Of a stretch of DNA of 10,120 bases, positions 1 through 5,619 are shown piece by piece. The translations under genes and the position numbers were made by a program. The notes below the pieces were generated by a model that worked only from the letters and a program-made list of their open reading frames with translations, was not told where the DNA came from and ran no database searches. The first letter of the stretch is position 1, and every line of letters starts with the position of its first letter. Source of the stretch: Firmicutes bacterium UBA3871 (GTDB lineage: Bacteria; Bacillota; Clostridia; Peptostreptococcales; Anaerovoracaceae); the NCBI GenBank assembly GCA_002392265.1, contig DGGP01000081.1, positions 1-10,120 on the forward strand. Reading direction: 5' to 3'.

Positions 1-926
1 TCCTCGCCCGGCAGCACGACCGGTTTTAAGGAATTGGCGAGTTCATTGATATTCAGAACCTCAACGCCCTTTATCGAAGCGACCTTGTTCAGGTTGAAGT
101 CATTTGTGACAACCTTTCCGTTCATTATCTGGGCAAGCTTCAGAAGCTTTACATCAACCTCAGGTATCTCCTTTAGGGATTTTTCATCTGCGGTATTGTA
201 GATTTCTATGCCGTACTCGCTCTGAATCTTGTTCAAAACGTCCAGCCCTCTGCGTCCGCGCTGTCTCTTCAGCGCATCGTGGGAATCCGCGATGTGCCTC
301 AGCTCGACGAGTACAAACTCAGGAATCACTATATTGCCCTCAATAAAGCCGGTCTTCAGTATATCGAGGATGCGTCCATCGATGATTACGGATGTGTCCA
401 TAATCTTCGGCATGGCGTCGCTGCCGCCCCTATGCTTTTTGCCCGGGGCAGTCTGCATCTTTCCCTGGAGAAAGATACCTTCGATATATTTACCGATTTT
501 TCTGGTGGCAACAATAATACCGAGGAAGCCTGCAATCAAATATGTCGCGATGCTGAGCACTATTTCCAGCCAAGGAATATTAAAGCTGGAATAGATGCCG
601 CTGATGAGATATGCAACCAGCAAGCCCAAAACAAGTCCCACAATTGCGGCGATCAGGTCATTTGCCGGCACTCTCGAAAGCTCCGATTCAATATTGTCAG
701 CAGCCATTTTGCTTTTGTTTCCGATAGCGGGGAACGCACGATAGAATAAAATTGCGAAAATAATTGCGAAAATAATTGCGTATATAATTTGTTCGACCTG
801 CCCTACAATGATTTCCGGGGTCTTGCCGTAAGCCAGAGTCAAAAGATATCTGGTAAGCACAAACGCGCCTACACCTACCGCTGCTCCAAGAACCGTTATC
901 AGGAATCTCAAAATCCTTCTTAACAT
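1..926 (-). CDS. PIN/TRAM-domain membrane protein, YacL-like (partial, 3' end missing)
   Basis: Reading from ATG 924-926, 308 codons are visible before the window edge. Four hydrophobic segments (about residues 5-29, 45-63, 90-111 and 118-140) suggest an integral membrane N-terminus. A PIN nuclease-like domain follows from about residue 172. Its acidic residues are visible: MDTSVIID gives D177 and D183, E207 lies in EFVLVELR, and D276 lies in TNDFNLNKVA. The visible end, LANSLKPVVLPGE, is the usual lead into the TRAM RNA-binding domain, so roughly the last 50-60 residues are missing. The layout matches the Firmicute YacL family; its ribonuclease role is inferred from the domain, and the substrate is unknown. 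The ribosome binding site GGGAGGTG sits just upstream, and the gene is divergent from the response regulator. A 12-bp tandem repeat encodes part of the second membrane segment. Confidence 0.9.
   Translation of the reverse strand, partial: MLRRILRFLITVLGAAVGVGAFVLTRYLLTLAYGKTPEIIVGQVEQIIYAIIFAIIFAILFYRAFPAIGNKSKMAADNIESELSRVPANDLIAAIVGLVLGLLVAYLISGIYSSFNIPWLEIVLSIATYLIAGFLGIIVATRKIGKYIEGIFLQGKMQTAPGKKHRGGSDAMPKIMDTSVIIDGRILDILKTGFIEGNIVIPEFVLVELRHIADSHDALKRQRGRRGLDVLNKIQSEYGIEIYNTADEKSLKEIPEVDVKLLKLAQIMNGKVVTNDFNLNKVASIKGVEVLNINELANSLKPVVLPGE
750..785. repeat. 12-bp tandem repeat, three copies, inside a coding region
   Basis: The unit aattgcgaaaat occurs at 750-761 and 762-773, and a variant (aattgcgtatat) at 774-785. 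It is in frame with the minus-strand PIN protein and encodes a repeated Ala-Ile-Ile-Phe/Tyr pattern in its second membrane segment. The unit is four codons, so gain or loss of a copy would lengthen or shorten the helix by about one turn without a frameshift. Confidence 0.8.
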
Positions 927-984
927 TTCCACACCTCCCTTCTTGTTATCATTTTTGCGCAGCTCATGAGCGTATAAAAACCCT

Positions 985-1034
985 CGTATGCTGTACATTG
1001 ATGTACAAGCTTGTTTTTTAGTCGCGAGCATACG
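985..1034 (-). promoter_or_regulatory. Nested inverted repeats in the leader of the PIN/TRAM gene
   Basis: The outer arms CGTATGCT (985-992) and AGCATACG (1027-1034) are perfect complements. Inside them lies TGTACAT-TG-ATGTACA (992-1007) and next to it the palindrome ACAAGCTTGT (1004-1013). On the minus-strand RNA the outer stem is followed after four bases by a run of five U, so it may act as a weak terminator or attenuator. It could also be a protein-binding site between the divergent genes. The structure is seen; the role is inferred. Confidence 0.45.
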
Positions 1035-1045
1035 CATACATAATA

Positions 1046-1074
1046 AGTATATCCCTCAAAGCAAGTTATGTCAA
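1046..1074 (-). promoter_or_regulatory. Promoter of the PIN/TRAM protein gene
   Basis: On the minus strand a perfect -35 TTGACA (1069-1074) is separated by 17 bp from a -10 TATACT (1046-1051). Transcription would start near 1039, leaving a leader of about 110 nt before the ATG at 926. Confidence 0.75.
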
Positions 1075-1131
1075 ATGTTCTCGGTCTTCACACATTTTTC
1101 ACAATATCTGCTATATTTCTACTTTTTAGAG

Positions 1132-1140
1132 TGATAAAAT
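1132..1140 (+). promoter_or_regulatory. Probable extended -10 promoter of the two-component genes
   Basis: TGaTAAAAT at 1132-1140 matches an extended -10 element. No good -35 lies 16-18 bp upstream, as is common for extended -10 promoters. The same TGATAAAATA string occurs in the promoter of the ATPase gene at about 5470. Confidence 0.5.
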
Positions 1141-1171
1141 ATAGGTGTTACAATTGGAGGTATACACATAT

Positions 1172-1846
1172 ATGAGTAAACTGCTGGTAGTTGACGACGA
1201 GTCCAAAATCAGGGCTGTCATTAGAGAATATTCCGAGTTCGAAGGCTATGAAGTCGATGAGGCATCAGACGGAATGGAGGCTCTGGGCCTTGTGAAGCTG
1301 AATGACTACGATCTCATCATCATGGATGTGATGATGCCAAAGCTCGACGGCTTTTCAGCCTGCAAGGAAATCCGAAAGATAAAGGACACGCCCATCATCA
1401 TGCTCTCCGCCCGCGGCGAGGAGTATGACAAGCTTTTCGGCTTTGAGCTGGGCGTTGACGACTATGTGGTTAAGCCGTTCAGCCCAAAGGAGCTTATGGC
1501 TCGCGTAAATGCGATAATCAGCCGCAGGAGCGTCGGTTCAGCCGTGAAGTCTGATGACGTGCTTGTCTTTGACGGTCTGGCGATCAACATGCCTGCCCGT
1601 GAAGTGAAGGTGGATGGCGAAAAGGTAGAGCTTACGCCAAAGGAGTATGAGCTCTTGTTCTACATGGTGCAGAACAAAAACATCGCCCTCTCGCGTGACA
1701 AGCTGCTTTCCGATGTGTGGGGCTATGACTTCTTCGGAGACGACCGCACGGTCGACACGCACATAAAAAATCTCCGAAACAATCTGGGGAAATACCGTGA
1801 CTATATCGTCACCATAAGAGGGGTAGGTTATAAATTTGAAGCTTAA
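1172..1846 (+). CDS. OmpR/PhoB-family response regulator
   Basis: This is a 224-residue two-domain regulator of standard length. The receiver domain spans residues 1-118: the acidic pair is D8/D9, the phosphoacceptor is D52 in IIMDVMMPKLDG, S79 holds the Thr/Ser switch position, and K101 lies in VVKPFSPKE. The DNA-binding winged helix fills about residues 126-224, with the typical LTPKEYELL and RTVDTHIKNLRNNLG motifs and the ending TIRGVGYKFEA. It would be phosphorylated by the kinase encoded next and bind target promoters in the cytoplasm. The ATG at 1172 is chosen because TTGGAGG lies at 1154-1160; an in-frame GTG at 1145 would lie upstream of that site. The target genes cannot be read from the sequence. 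Confidence 0.93.
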   Translation: MSKLLVVDDESKIRAVIREYSEFEGYEVDEASDGMEALGLVKLNDYDLIIMDVMMPKLDGFSACKEIRKIKDTPIIMLSARGEEYDKLFGFELGVDDYVVKPFSPKELMARVNAIISRRSVGSAVKSDDVLVFDGLAINMPAREVKVDGEKVELTPKEYELLFYMVQNKNIALSRDKLLSDVWGYDFFGDDRTVDTHIKNLRNNLGKYRDYIVTIRGVGYKFEA

Positions 1847-3272
1847 CGTTTTGGGCATGAACTTTGACTCGAAAAGCCTGAGGTTCAAGCTCTGGGTCTA
1901 TTTTGCCCTGTTCGCAGTTTTAATAATGGTTCTCCTGTGGTTCCTGCAGATCTATTTTTTGCACTACAACTACGAGGAAATGAAGATTGCGGAGACAAAC
2001 AGAATTGCACAGGCTTTGATATCAAACTACGGTCAGGAGAATTTCACCGAATTCTGCGCAAATGTTTCGTCCACCAGCGACATCTACATCCATGTGGAGG
2101 AAGCCACCGGCAACGTCATTTATTCGCCTATGATGGGCGAGGACACGCCGCCTGCATATATGTATTTCCGTGAGCTTCGCACTACGCAGGAGGAACTGAT
2201 TCATTCAAAGAATCACACTGTTTCGCTGTTGCTCGAGGATGCGACAACCGACTACAACACGCTGGCTTACGCAAGGGAGATTGAAAGCACGCGCGAAGAC
2301 GGGTCCGTCGTGAATGTGCGGTTTTTCATTTTCTCGCCGCTCTACCCGGTGGAGTCGACGATAACCATCCTGACGCATCAGCTTGTGTATGTAACAATCA
2401 TTTCGCTGGTGTTCTCGCTGATGCTCGGAATCTTCTTGGCCGGCAGAATTGCCCGCCCGCTGCACAACATCACCGAGTCAGCAAAGGAACTGGCGCGCGG
2501 CAAGTACGGCACAGTCTTCCACGGCGAAAACTACACCGAGATTATCAATCTGGCGGATACGCTGACTTACACGTCGGTGGAGCTGGAAAAGTCGAATGCG
2601 CTGCAAAAGGACATCATGGCCAATGTTTCGCACGACCTGAAGACGCCGCTTACGATGGTCAAATCCTATGCAGAGATGATTCGCGACCTTTCGGGCGACA
2701 ACCCCGAAAAGAGAAATGCGCACCTGCAGGTCATCATCGACGAGGCAGACAGGCTGAACCATCTGGTAAACGACATGCTGTCGCTTTCGCGGCTGCAGAC
2801 AGGCGCGATGATAATTGAGAAAAAGCCATTCTCGATAAAGGAAGTTGCAGAGTCAATCGTTCAGTCTTATGCAATTTTCTGCGAGCAGGAGGGATATTCA
2901 ATTCTGCTCGATTGCCCTTCTGATGTGACGGTTGAGGCCGACGAGGGCAAAATAAAACAGGTTCTTTCGAACCTGATAAATAATGCTGTCAAATACTGCG
3001 GGAGCGACCGCCTCGTGATTGTTTCGATTAAAACTGCGCATGGGCATGTTCGCTGCGAGGTCACCGACCATGGCATGGGCATTGCTCCCGAAGAACTTGA
3101 TAATATTTGGGACCGCTATTACAAAGCCAGCACCAATCACGTCCGCACAACATCCGGCTCCGGTCTGGGGCTTTCCATCGTAAAAGAAATCATCCTCCTC
3201 CACGGTGGGACGTACGGTGTAAAATCTGAGCAAGGCAAGGGGTCCACCTTTTGGTTTGAGCTGGCGCACTAG
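1836..3272 (+). CDS. Sensor histidine kinase (HAMP, HisKA, HATPase_c)
   Basis: This is the membrane partner of the preceding regulator, 478 residues from TTG 1836. There is a membrane segment at about 19-42, an extracytoplasmic sensor region at 43-176 of no family I recognise, and a second membrane segment at about 181-203. A HAMP linker begins at RIARPLHNI. The dimerisation domain holds the phosphoacceptor H266 in VSHDLKTP, and the ATPase domain has the N box NN at 382-383, the G1 motif DHGMGI at 411-416 and the G2 motif GSGLGL at 441-446. All catalytic motifs are intact. The TTG overlaps the regulator by 11 bp and has AGGGG twelve bases upstream, which points to translational coupling. The alternative ATG at 1857 has a poorer ribosome binding site. 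The stimulus is unknown. Confidence 0.93.
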   Translation: MKLNVLGMNFDSKSLRFKLWVYFALFAVLIMVLLWFLQIYFLHYNYEEMKIAETNRIAQALISNYGQENFTEFCANVSSTSDIYIHVEEATGNVIYSPMMGEDTPPAYMYFRELRTTQEELIHSKNHTVSLLLEDATTDYNTLAYAREIESTREDGSVVNVRFFIFSPLYPVESTITILTHQLVYVTIISLVFSLMLGIFLAGRIARPLHNITESAKELARGKYGTVFHGENYTEIINLADTLTYTSVELEKSNALQKDIMANVSHDLKTPLTMVKSYAEMIRDLSGDNPEKRNAHLQVIIDEADRLNHLVNDMLSLSRLQTGAMIIEKKPFSIKEVAESIVQSYAIFCEQEGYSILLDCPSDVTVEADEGKIKQVLSNLINNAVKYCGSDRLVIVSIKTAHGHVRCEVTDHGMGIAPEELDNIWDRYYKASTNHVRTTSGSGLGLSIVKEIILLHGGTYGVKSEQGKGSTFWFELAH

Positions 3273-3976
3273 CAAATCACCATTTCCGGGTTTTTTGCGT
3301 TCACAATATGCTTTGTGACTGTGCCGCCCAGCTCTTTTTCTATGAGCGCTTTCATTTCGTCGAGTGCGGCATTCAGCGTCTCGCTGCTTTTGCCGTCCAC
3401 GGTCTCGATTATCATGAAGGCATTTGTTGTGTCTTCAGTAAGCATTGTGCGGATTCCTTCGCGCCAGTTAAAGCAGCGGCAGATTGCGCCCTTGTCGTCC
3501 TTGTAGACTACTTCGCCTGCAGCCGGCGGATCGCTTTCGTCGCTTCCGTAAGTGATGAACTCCTCGCCGCCTGCTGCGACAGTGAGCTTCACATCGCCGA
3601 CGAACTTGTCTATGTCTTCGCCGCCAATCGGTACGCCGTACTTTAGGGAAATGCCGTTATAAATGTCAACCAGTGGGATGATGCAGCCGATTTCATTACC
3701 CTTTGAAACACGCTTTAAGAGAGCCTCGATGGAGCAGCGGGCTCCTTTTTTTGTTTTAAATTTGTAGAAAGCATCTCTCCATGTACGGATTACGGGGTTT
3801 TCGGTAAACTCCGGCGCGGTAATGTGCTTTTGCGCCTCTTTCTGAGCATTTTTAAGGTACTCGGCATATTTGTTTTCGTCCACTATGTGGTTATTTATGC
3901 CGGTGCAAACCAGAACTCCGATTTCTACCTCGGGGAAAATACTGAGAAGTTCCTGTTCGATTATAAATTTTTTCAT
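3269..3976 (-). CDS. B3/B4 tRNA-editing-like domain protein
   Basis: This is a 235-residue soluble protein. From about residue 55 to 215 it resembles the B3/B4 domain of the phenylalanyl-tRNA synthetase beta chain, seen in the run from IPLVDIYNGISLKYGVPIGG to EDTTNAFMIIE. In the synthetase this domain clears tyrosine from mischarged tRNA-Phe. Free-standing homologues are assumed to edit tRNA or a related ester in trans, but for this protein that is inference. ATG 3974-3976 is preferred because AGGTAGGA lies just upstream; an in-frame ATG at 4012 would add 12 residues and place that site inside the gene. The stop overlaps the kinase stop in the palindrome CTAG at 3269-3272, so the two genes converge with no room for a terminator. 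It has its own promoter and a structured leader. Confidence 0.85.
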   Translation of the reverse strand: MKKFIIEQELLSIFPEVEIGVLVCTGINNHIVDENKYAEYLKNAQKEAQKHITAPEFTENPVIRTWRDAFYKFKTKKGARCSIEALLKRVSKGNEIGCIIPLVDIYNGISLKYGVPIGGEDIDKFVGDVKLTVAAGGEEFITYGSDESDPPAAGEVVYKDDKGAICRCFNWREGIRTMLTEDTTNAFMIIETVDGKSSETLNAALDEMKALIEKELGGTVTKHIVNAKNPEMVIC

Positions 3977-3987
3977 GTCAGTCCTAC

Positions 3988-4054
3988 CTTTCAAAAAGCG
4001 CTCATCCCTCACATCTTCTAAGACCTAACGATGTGGAAACGAGCGCGTATCAGC
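3988..4054 (-). terminator. Terminator-like hairpin in the 5' leader of the B3/B4 gene (candidate attenuator)
   Basis: Read as minus-strand RNA, GCGCUC pairs with GAGCGC at the base, an inner stem CACAUC/GAUGUG closes a loop of about 14 nt, and partial UUCC/GGGA pairing bridges them. UUUUU follows at once, then the AGGTAGGA ribosome binding site. Upstream is a separate hairpin, ACUGCC-ACCG-GGUAGU (about 4058-4073). A competing pairing, GAGC with GCUC, could break the terminator stem. This layout is typical of transcription attenuation, but I do not recognise the sensor part as a known riboswitch or T-box. Confidence 0.55.
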
Positions 4055-4092
4055 TCACTACCCGGTGGCAGTTTAGTTATTTCGTTGTCAAG

Positions 4093-4121
4093 ATAGTAGC
4101 ACGCTTTGCATGGTATGTCAA
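4093..4121 (-). promoter_or_regulatory. Promoter of the B3/B4 gene
   Basis: On the minus strand a perfect -35 TTGACA (4116-4121) is followed after exactly 17 bp by a -10 TACTAT (4093-4098). The start would be near 4086, about 110 nt before the ATG. This defines the leader that contains the attenuator-like hairpin. Confidence 0.8.
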
Positions 4122-4180
4122 GGTTATGTAGGTCTCATAATTACTTTCGCTTTATTTCGGCGTAATTAAAACCGAGTAAC

Positions 4181-4203
4181 ATTTCATCATATTTATGTCA
4201 AAA
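4181..4203 (-). repeat. 23-bp direct repeat, left copy
   Basis: This stretch matches 5532-5554 at 22 of 23 positions (G/A difference at 4197/5548) in the same orientation, 1,351 bp apart. The two copies bracket the ATPase gene. Its core is also a fifth copy of the 17-bp motif found four times at the ATPase promoter. Confidence 0.8.
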
Positions 4204-4234
4204 CTTGTTTGTCCAGATTGGACAAACAAGTTTT
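4200..4234. terminator. Perfect 16-bp inverted repeat, possible bidirectional terminator
   Basis: The arms 4200-4215 and 4219-4234 are perfect complements around a three-base loop (GAT). They begin with AAAA and end with TTTT, so either transcript would form a hairpin closed by A-U pairs and ending in U residues. The left arm overlaps the end of the 23-bp direct repeat. No gene ends right beside it, so it could also be the end of an inserted element. Confidence 0.55.
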
Positions 4235-4280
4235 AGCGCACACCATTGATGTTTCAATAACTTCTATCAATACAGTAATC

Positions 4281-4316
4281 AAAAATCCCGGCCCTGGTAA
4301 CCCAAGGTCGGGATTT
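4281..4316 (-). terminator. Rho-independent terminator of the ATPase gene
   Basis: The arms 4283-4293 and 4306-4316 pair over 11 bp with one G-U pair. On the minus strand the stem runs into TTTTT. It lies about 57 bases past the ATPase stop. Its stem and its GGGTTACC loop are nearly the same as those of the radA terminator at 5551-5585. Confidence 0.8.
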
Positions 4317-4326
4317 GTCGTACTTC

Positions 4327-4366
4327 TATAAACTTTTTCCTATCAGACCCACCTTTCAAAAAGCGC
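4327..4366 (-). repeat. Decayed copy of the B3/B4 ribosome binding site and gene start
   Basis: This 40-bp stretch matches 3962-4001 at 35 of 40 positions without gaps. It contains GCGCTTTTTGAAAGGT, the spacer, and the place of the start codon, where ATG has become AGG. The next codons still read Lys-Lys-Phe-Ile, as in the real protein (MKKFI). It lies 6 bases past the ATPase stop and 10 bases before the ATPase terminator. I read it as a duplication remnant left by rearrangement. Confidence 0.7.
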
Positions 4367-4372
4367 CGTAAG

Positions 4373-5407
4373 TCAATACAGTCTTGCTATCTCACAAAAT
4401 CTTGGCAGCGTTAAAGAATTGAGGCCATACCCGGATGAAGAAAGCAGCCCTTTTCGCATAAGCTGTTTCTTGTACTGCGAAAATGAGTTACTCTTTATGC
4501 CGATGGCTTCGCATATTTCTGCTGTCTTTGTATCATCATGACTTATTACAAGCACTATTTCTTTCTCTTTAGGAGTTAATGACGACCAAACTTTCTTATA
4601 TACATAATCGTCAAGCATAGCATCAAGTTTCCCCAAAATCTCTACCATGTTCGGATTGTCCTTTTGCTCCCAATATACCGCTCCGAGCGCTTGGAACGCG
4701 AACGCGTAGCCCTTTGTGATTTTGGCAAGTTCCTTTGCGCGTTCCTCACTGACTTCCAGAAGTTCTTCATATTTTCGCGTAATTTGCAACCTGCTCAACG
4801 GCTCCATTTCGATCTTTGGCGATCTCAGCAAAAACGTTAGTGCCGGGTCGTTTTGGATATCTAATATGTTCTCCGCAAGCCCTGTCATAATAAGATAAAG
4901 TGGGTAATCTTCCCTTATGAAAATCTGGAACTGGCTGGCAAAAGTCCGCATGTTATCATTATTCATGACTTCATCAATGGTGAGAAGAACTTTCTTCTTT
5001 TTCTTTTTCAGTGCATCCAAAATTCCTTTTATGACACTCACGCTGTCTCGAAGTCCGTCATTCATGTCAACACCAATGCCAAAACCCGCAACCGAAAGAT
5101 TAAAGCCCTTACCAAAAATGTCGGGGATTAGCTTACACTCGTCATGCAGCCGTTTTGCCATATCATCCAGTAGACTCAGCGAAGGATTGAGGTTAACAAC
5201 AACCCACTCGTCGTCTGCTTTCAGTTCGTTCGCTATGGCAGTCATCAGCACTGTCTTGCCACTCCCGCGAACGCCTTCTATCAGATAAGTCTGGCTCAGT
5301 GAAGTGTTTCGAAATGTGTCGAGTATGGTTTCGGTAATTTCGTATCGCGCTATGAAATTTTCAGGTTTCTTACCAAACGTTAATGTAAACGGATTGTTCT
5401 TTCCCAT
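4373..5407 (-). CDS. AAA+ ATPase with C-terminal winged-helix domain
   Basis: This 344-residue protein opens with a short N-terminal segment, then the P-loop GVRGSGKT (45-52), the Walker B strand and acid VLLTIDE (140-146), and a sensor-1-like strand YLIMTG (171-176). From about 275 to 344 there is a small winged-helix-like domain (LTPKEKEIVLVI, TAEICEAIGIKSNSFSQYKKQL, GLLSS). This is the arrangement of the broad archaeal-ATPase/Orc1-Cdc6-like group, members of which are common in Clostridia with no assigned function. A lysine run at 134-139 precedes Walker B. The ATG follows GGGAGG by five bases. The gene is visibly richer in A and T than radA, sits alone with its own promoter and terminator, and is bracketed by direct repeats, all of which suggests acquisition. 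Nucleotide binding is near certain; DNA binding and autoregulation are inference. Confidence 0.8.
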   Translation of the reverse strand: MGKNNPFTLTFGKKPENFIARYEITETILDTFRNTSLSQTYLIEGVRGSGKTVLMTAIANELKADDEWVVVNLNPSLSLLDDMAKRLHDECKLIPDIFGKGFNLSVAGFGIGVDMNDGLRDSVSVIKGILDALKKKKKKVLLTIDEVMNNDNMRTFASQFQIFIREDYPLYLIMTGLAENILDIQNDPALTFLLRSPKIEMEPLSRLQITRKYEELLEVSEERAKELAKITKGYAFAFQALGAVYWEQKDNPNMVEILGKLDAMLDDYVYKKVWSSLTPKEKEIVLVISHDDTKTAEICEAIGIKSNSFSQYKKQLMRKGLLSSSGYGLNSLTLPRFCEIARLY

Positions 5408-5431
5408 GGAGACCTCCCATTATAAATCAAT

Positions 5432-5545
5432 TGTATTCCATCATAATTCATTACTTTATATGTATTTTATCATATTTTGCGGTTTACGACAAGTTTTTAT
5501 GAATTCTATCATAATTCGCGATTTCTTTCATATTTCATCATATTT
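5432..5545 (-). repeat. Array of four 17-bp repeats at the ATPase promoter
   Basis: A motif close to TGNATTYYATCATAATT (plus strand) occurs at 5432-5448, 5461-5477, 5500-5516 and 5529-5545, all in the same orientation, with start-to-start distances of 29, 39 and 29 bp. The core ATCATA is the same in all four. A fifth copy lies at 4178-4194 beyond the gene. The second copy coincides with the likely -10 element, so a protein bound to the array would cover the promoter. The spacers have no common sequence. Confidence 0.75.
5464..5492 (-). promoter_or_regulatory. Probable promoter of the ATPase gene
   Basis: On the minus strand TTGTCG (5487-5492) stands 17 bp before TAAAAT (5464-5469), which is extended by an upstream TGa. 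Transcription would start near 5457, about 50 nt before the ATG. The -10 lies inside the second 17-bp repeat. Confidence 0.55.
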
Positions 5546-5554
5546 ATATCAAAA
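5532..5554 (-). repeat. 23-bp direct repeat, right copy
   Basis: This is the partner of 4181-4203, with one mismatch. It abuts and slightly overlaps the radA terminator and contains the fourth 17-bp motif. Together the two copies mark the likely limits of the ATPase cassette. Confidence 0.8.
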
Positions 5555-5585
5555 TCCCGGCCTGGTAACCCAGGGGCGGGATTTT
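5551..5585 (-). terminator. Rho-independent terminator of radA
   Basis: About 35 bases past the radA stop, AAAATCCCG and CGGGATTTT pair, followed inside by CCTGG/CCAGG around a GTTA loop. The stem starts with A and ends with T, so it can work in both directions. It is a near copy of the ATPase terminator. Confidence 0.8.
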
Positions 5586-5619
5586 GTTTATGTTTCCTAT
5601 TTCAGTTTCCGGCCGCAAT

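Larger units (their letters stand above)
4013..4372. other. Gene-free stretch between the B3/B4 and ATPase genes
   Basis: This 360-bp gap holds no convincing gene. From left to right it holds the rest of the B3/B4 leader, its promoter, an AT-rich spacer (4122-4177), the left 17-bp/23-bp repeat, the perfect 16-bp inverted repeat, a plain stretch (4235-4280), the ATPase terminator, and the decayed copy of the B3/B4 gene start. Confidence 0.7.

Noticed and set aside
279..749. Plus-strand open frame opposite the PIN/TRAM gene
   Set aside because: No ribosome binding site and no recognisable protein; the opposite frame encodes a clear PIN domain. The same holds for the plus-strand frames opposite radA, the ATPase, FAH and EF-G2 genes.
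1145..1171. Earlier GTG start for the response regulator
   Set aside because: It would lie upstream of the good ribosome binding site at 1154-1160 and add nine residues foreign to the family.
3977..4012. Earlier ATG for the B3/B4 protein (12 extra residues)
   Set aside because: The extra codons cover the leader terminator arm and the ribosome binding site that serves the ATG at 3976.
3977..4098. Leader of the B3/B4 gene considered as a T-box or a known riboswitch
   Set aside because: It is only about 110 nt and lacks the T-box sequence and the AGTA bulge; no signature of the TPP, SAM, lysine, glycine, purine, cobalamin or ZTP classes could be seen.
4985..5010. Possible frameshift at the A-rich lysine run of the ATPase
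   Set aside because: The frame is open and domain motifs on both sides (P-loop and Walker B) are in the same frame, so the run is coding.
5432..5545. Repeat array considered as a CRISPR array
   Set aside because: The units are only 17 bp and imperfect, the gaps are 12 and 22 bp, they cover a promoter, and no cas gene is in the window.
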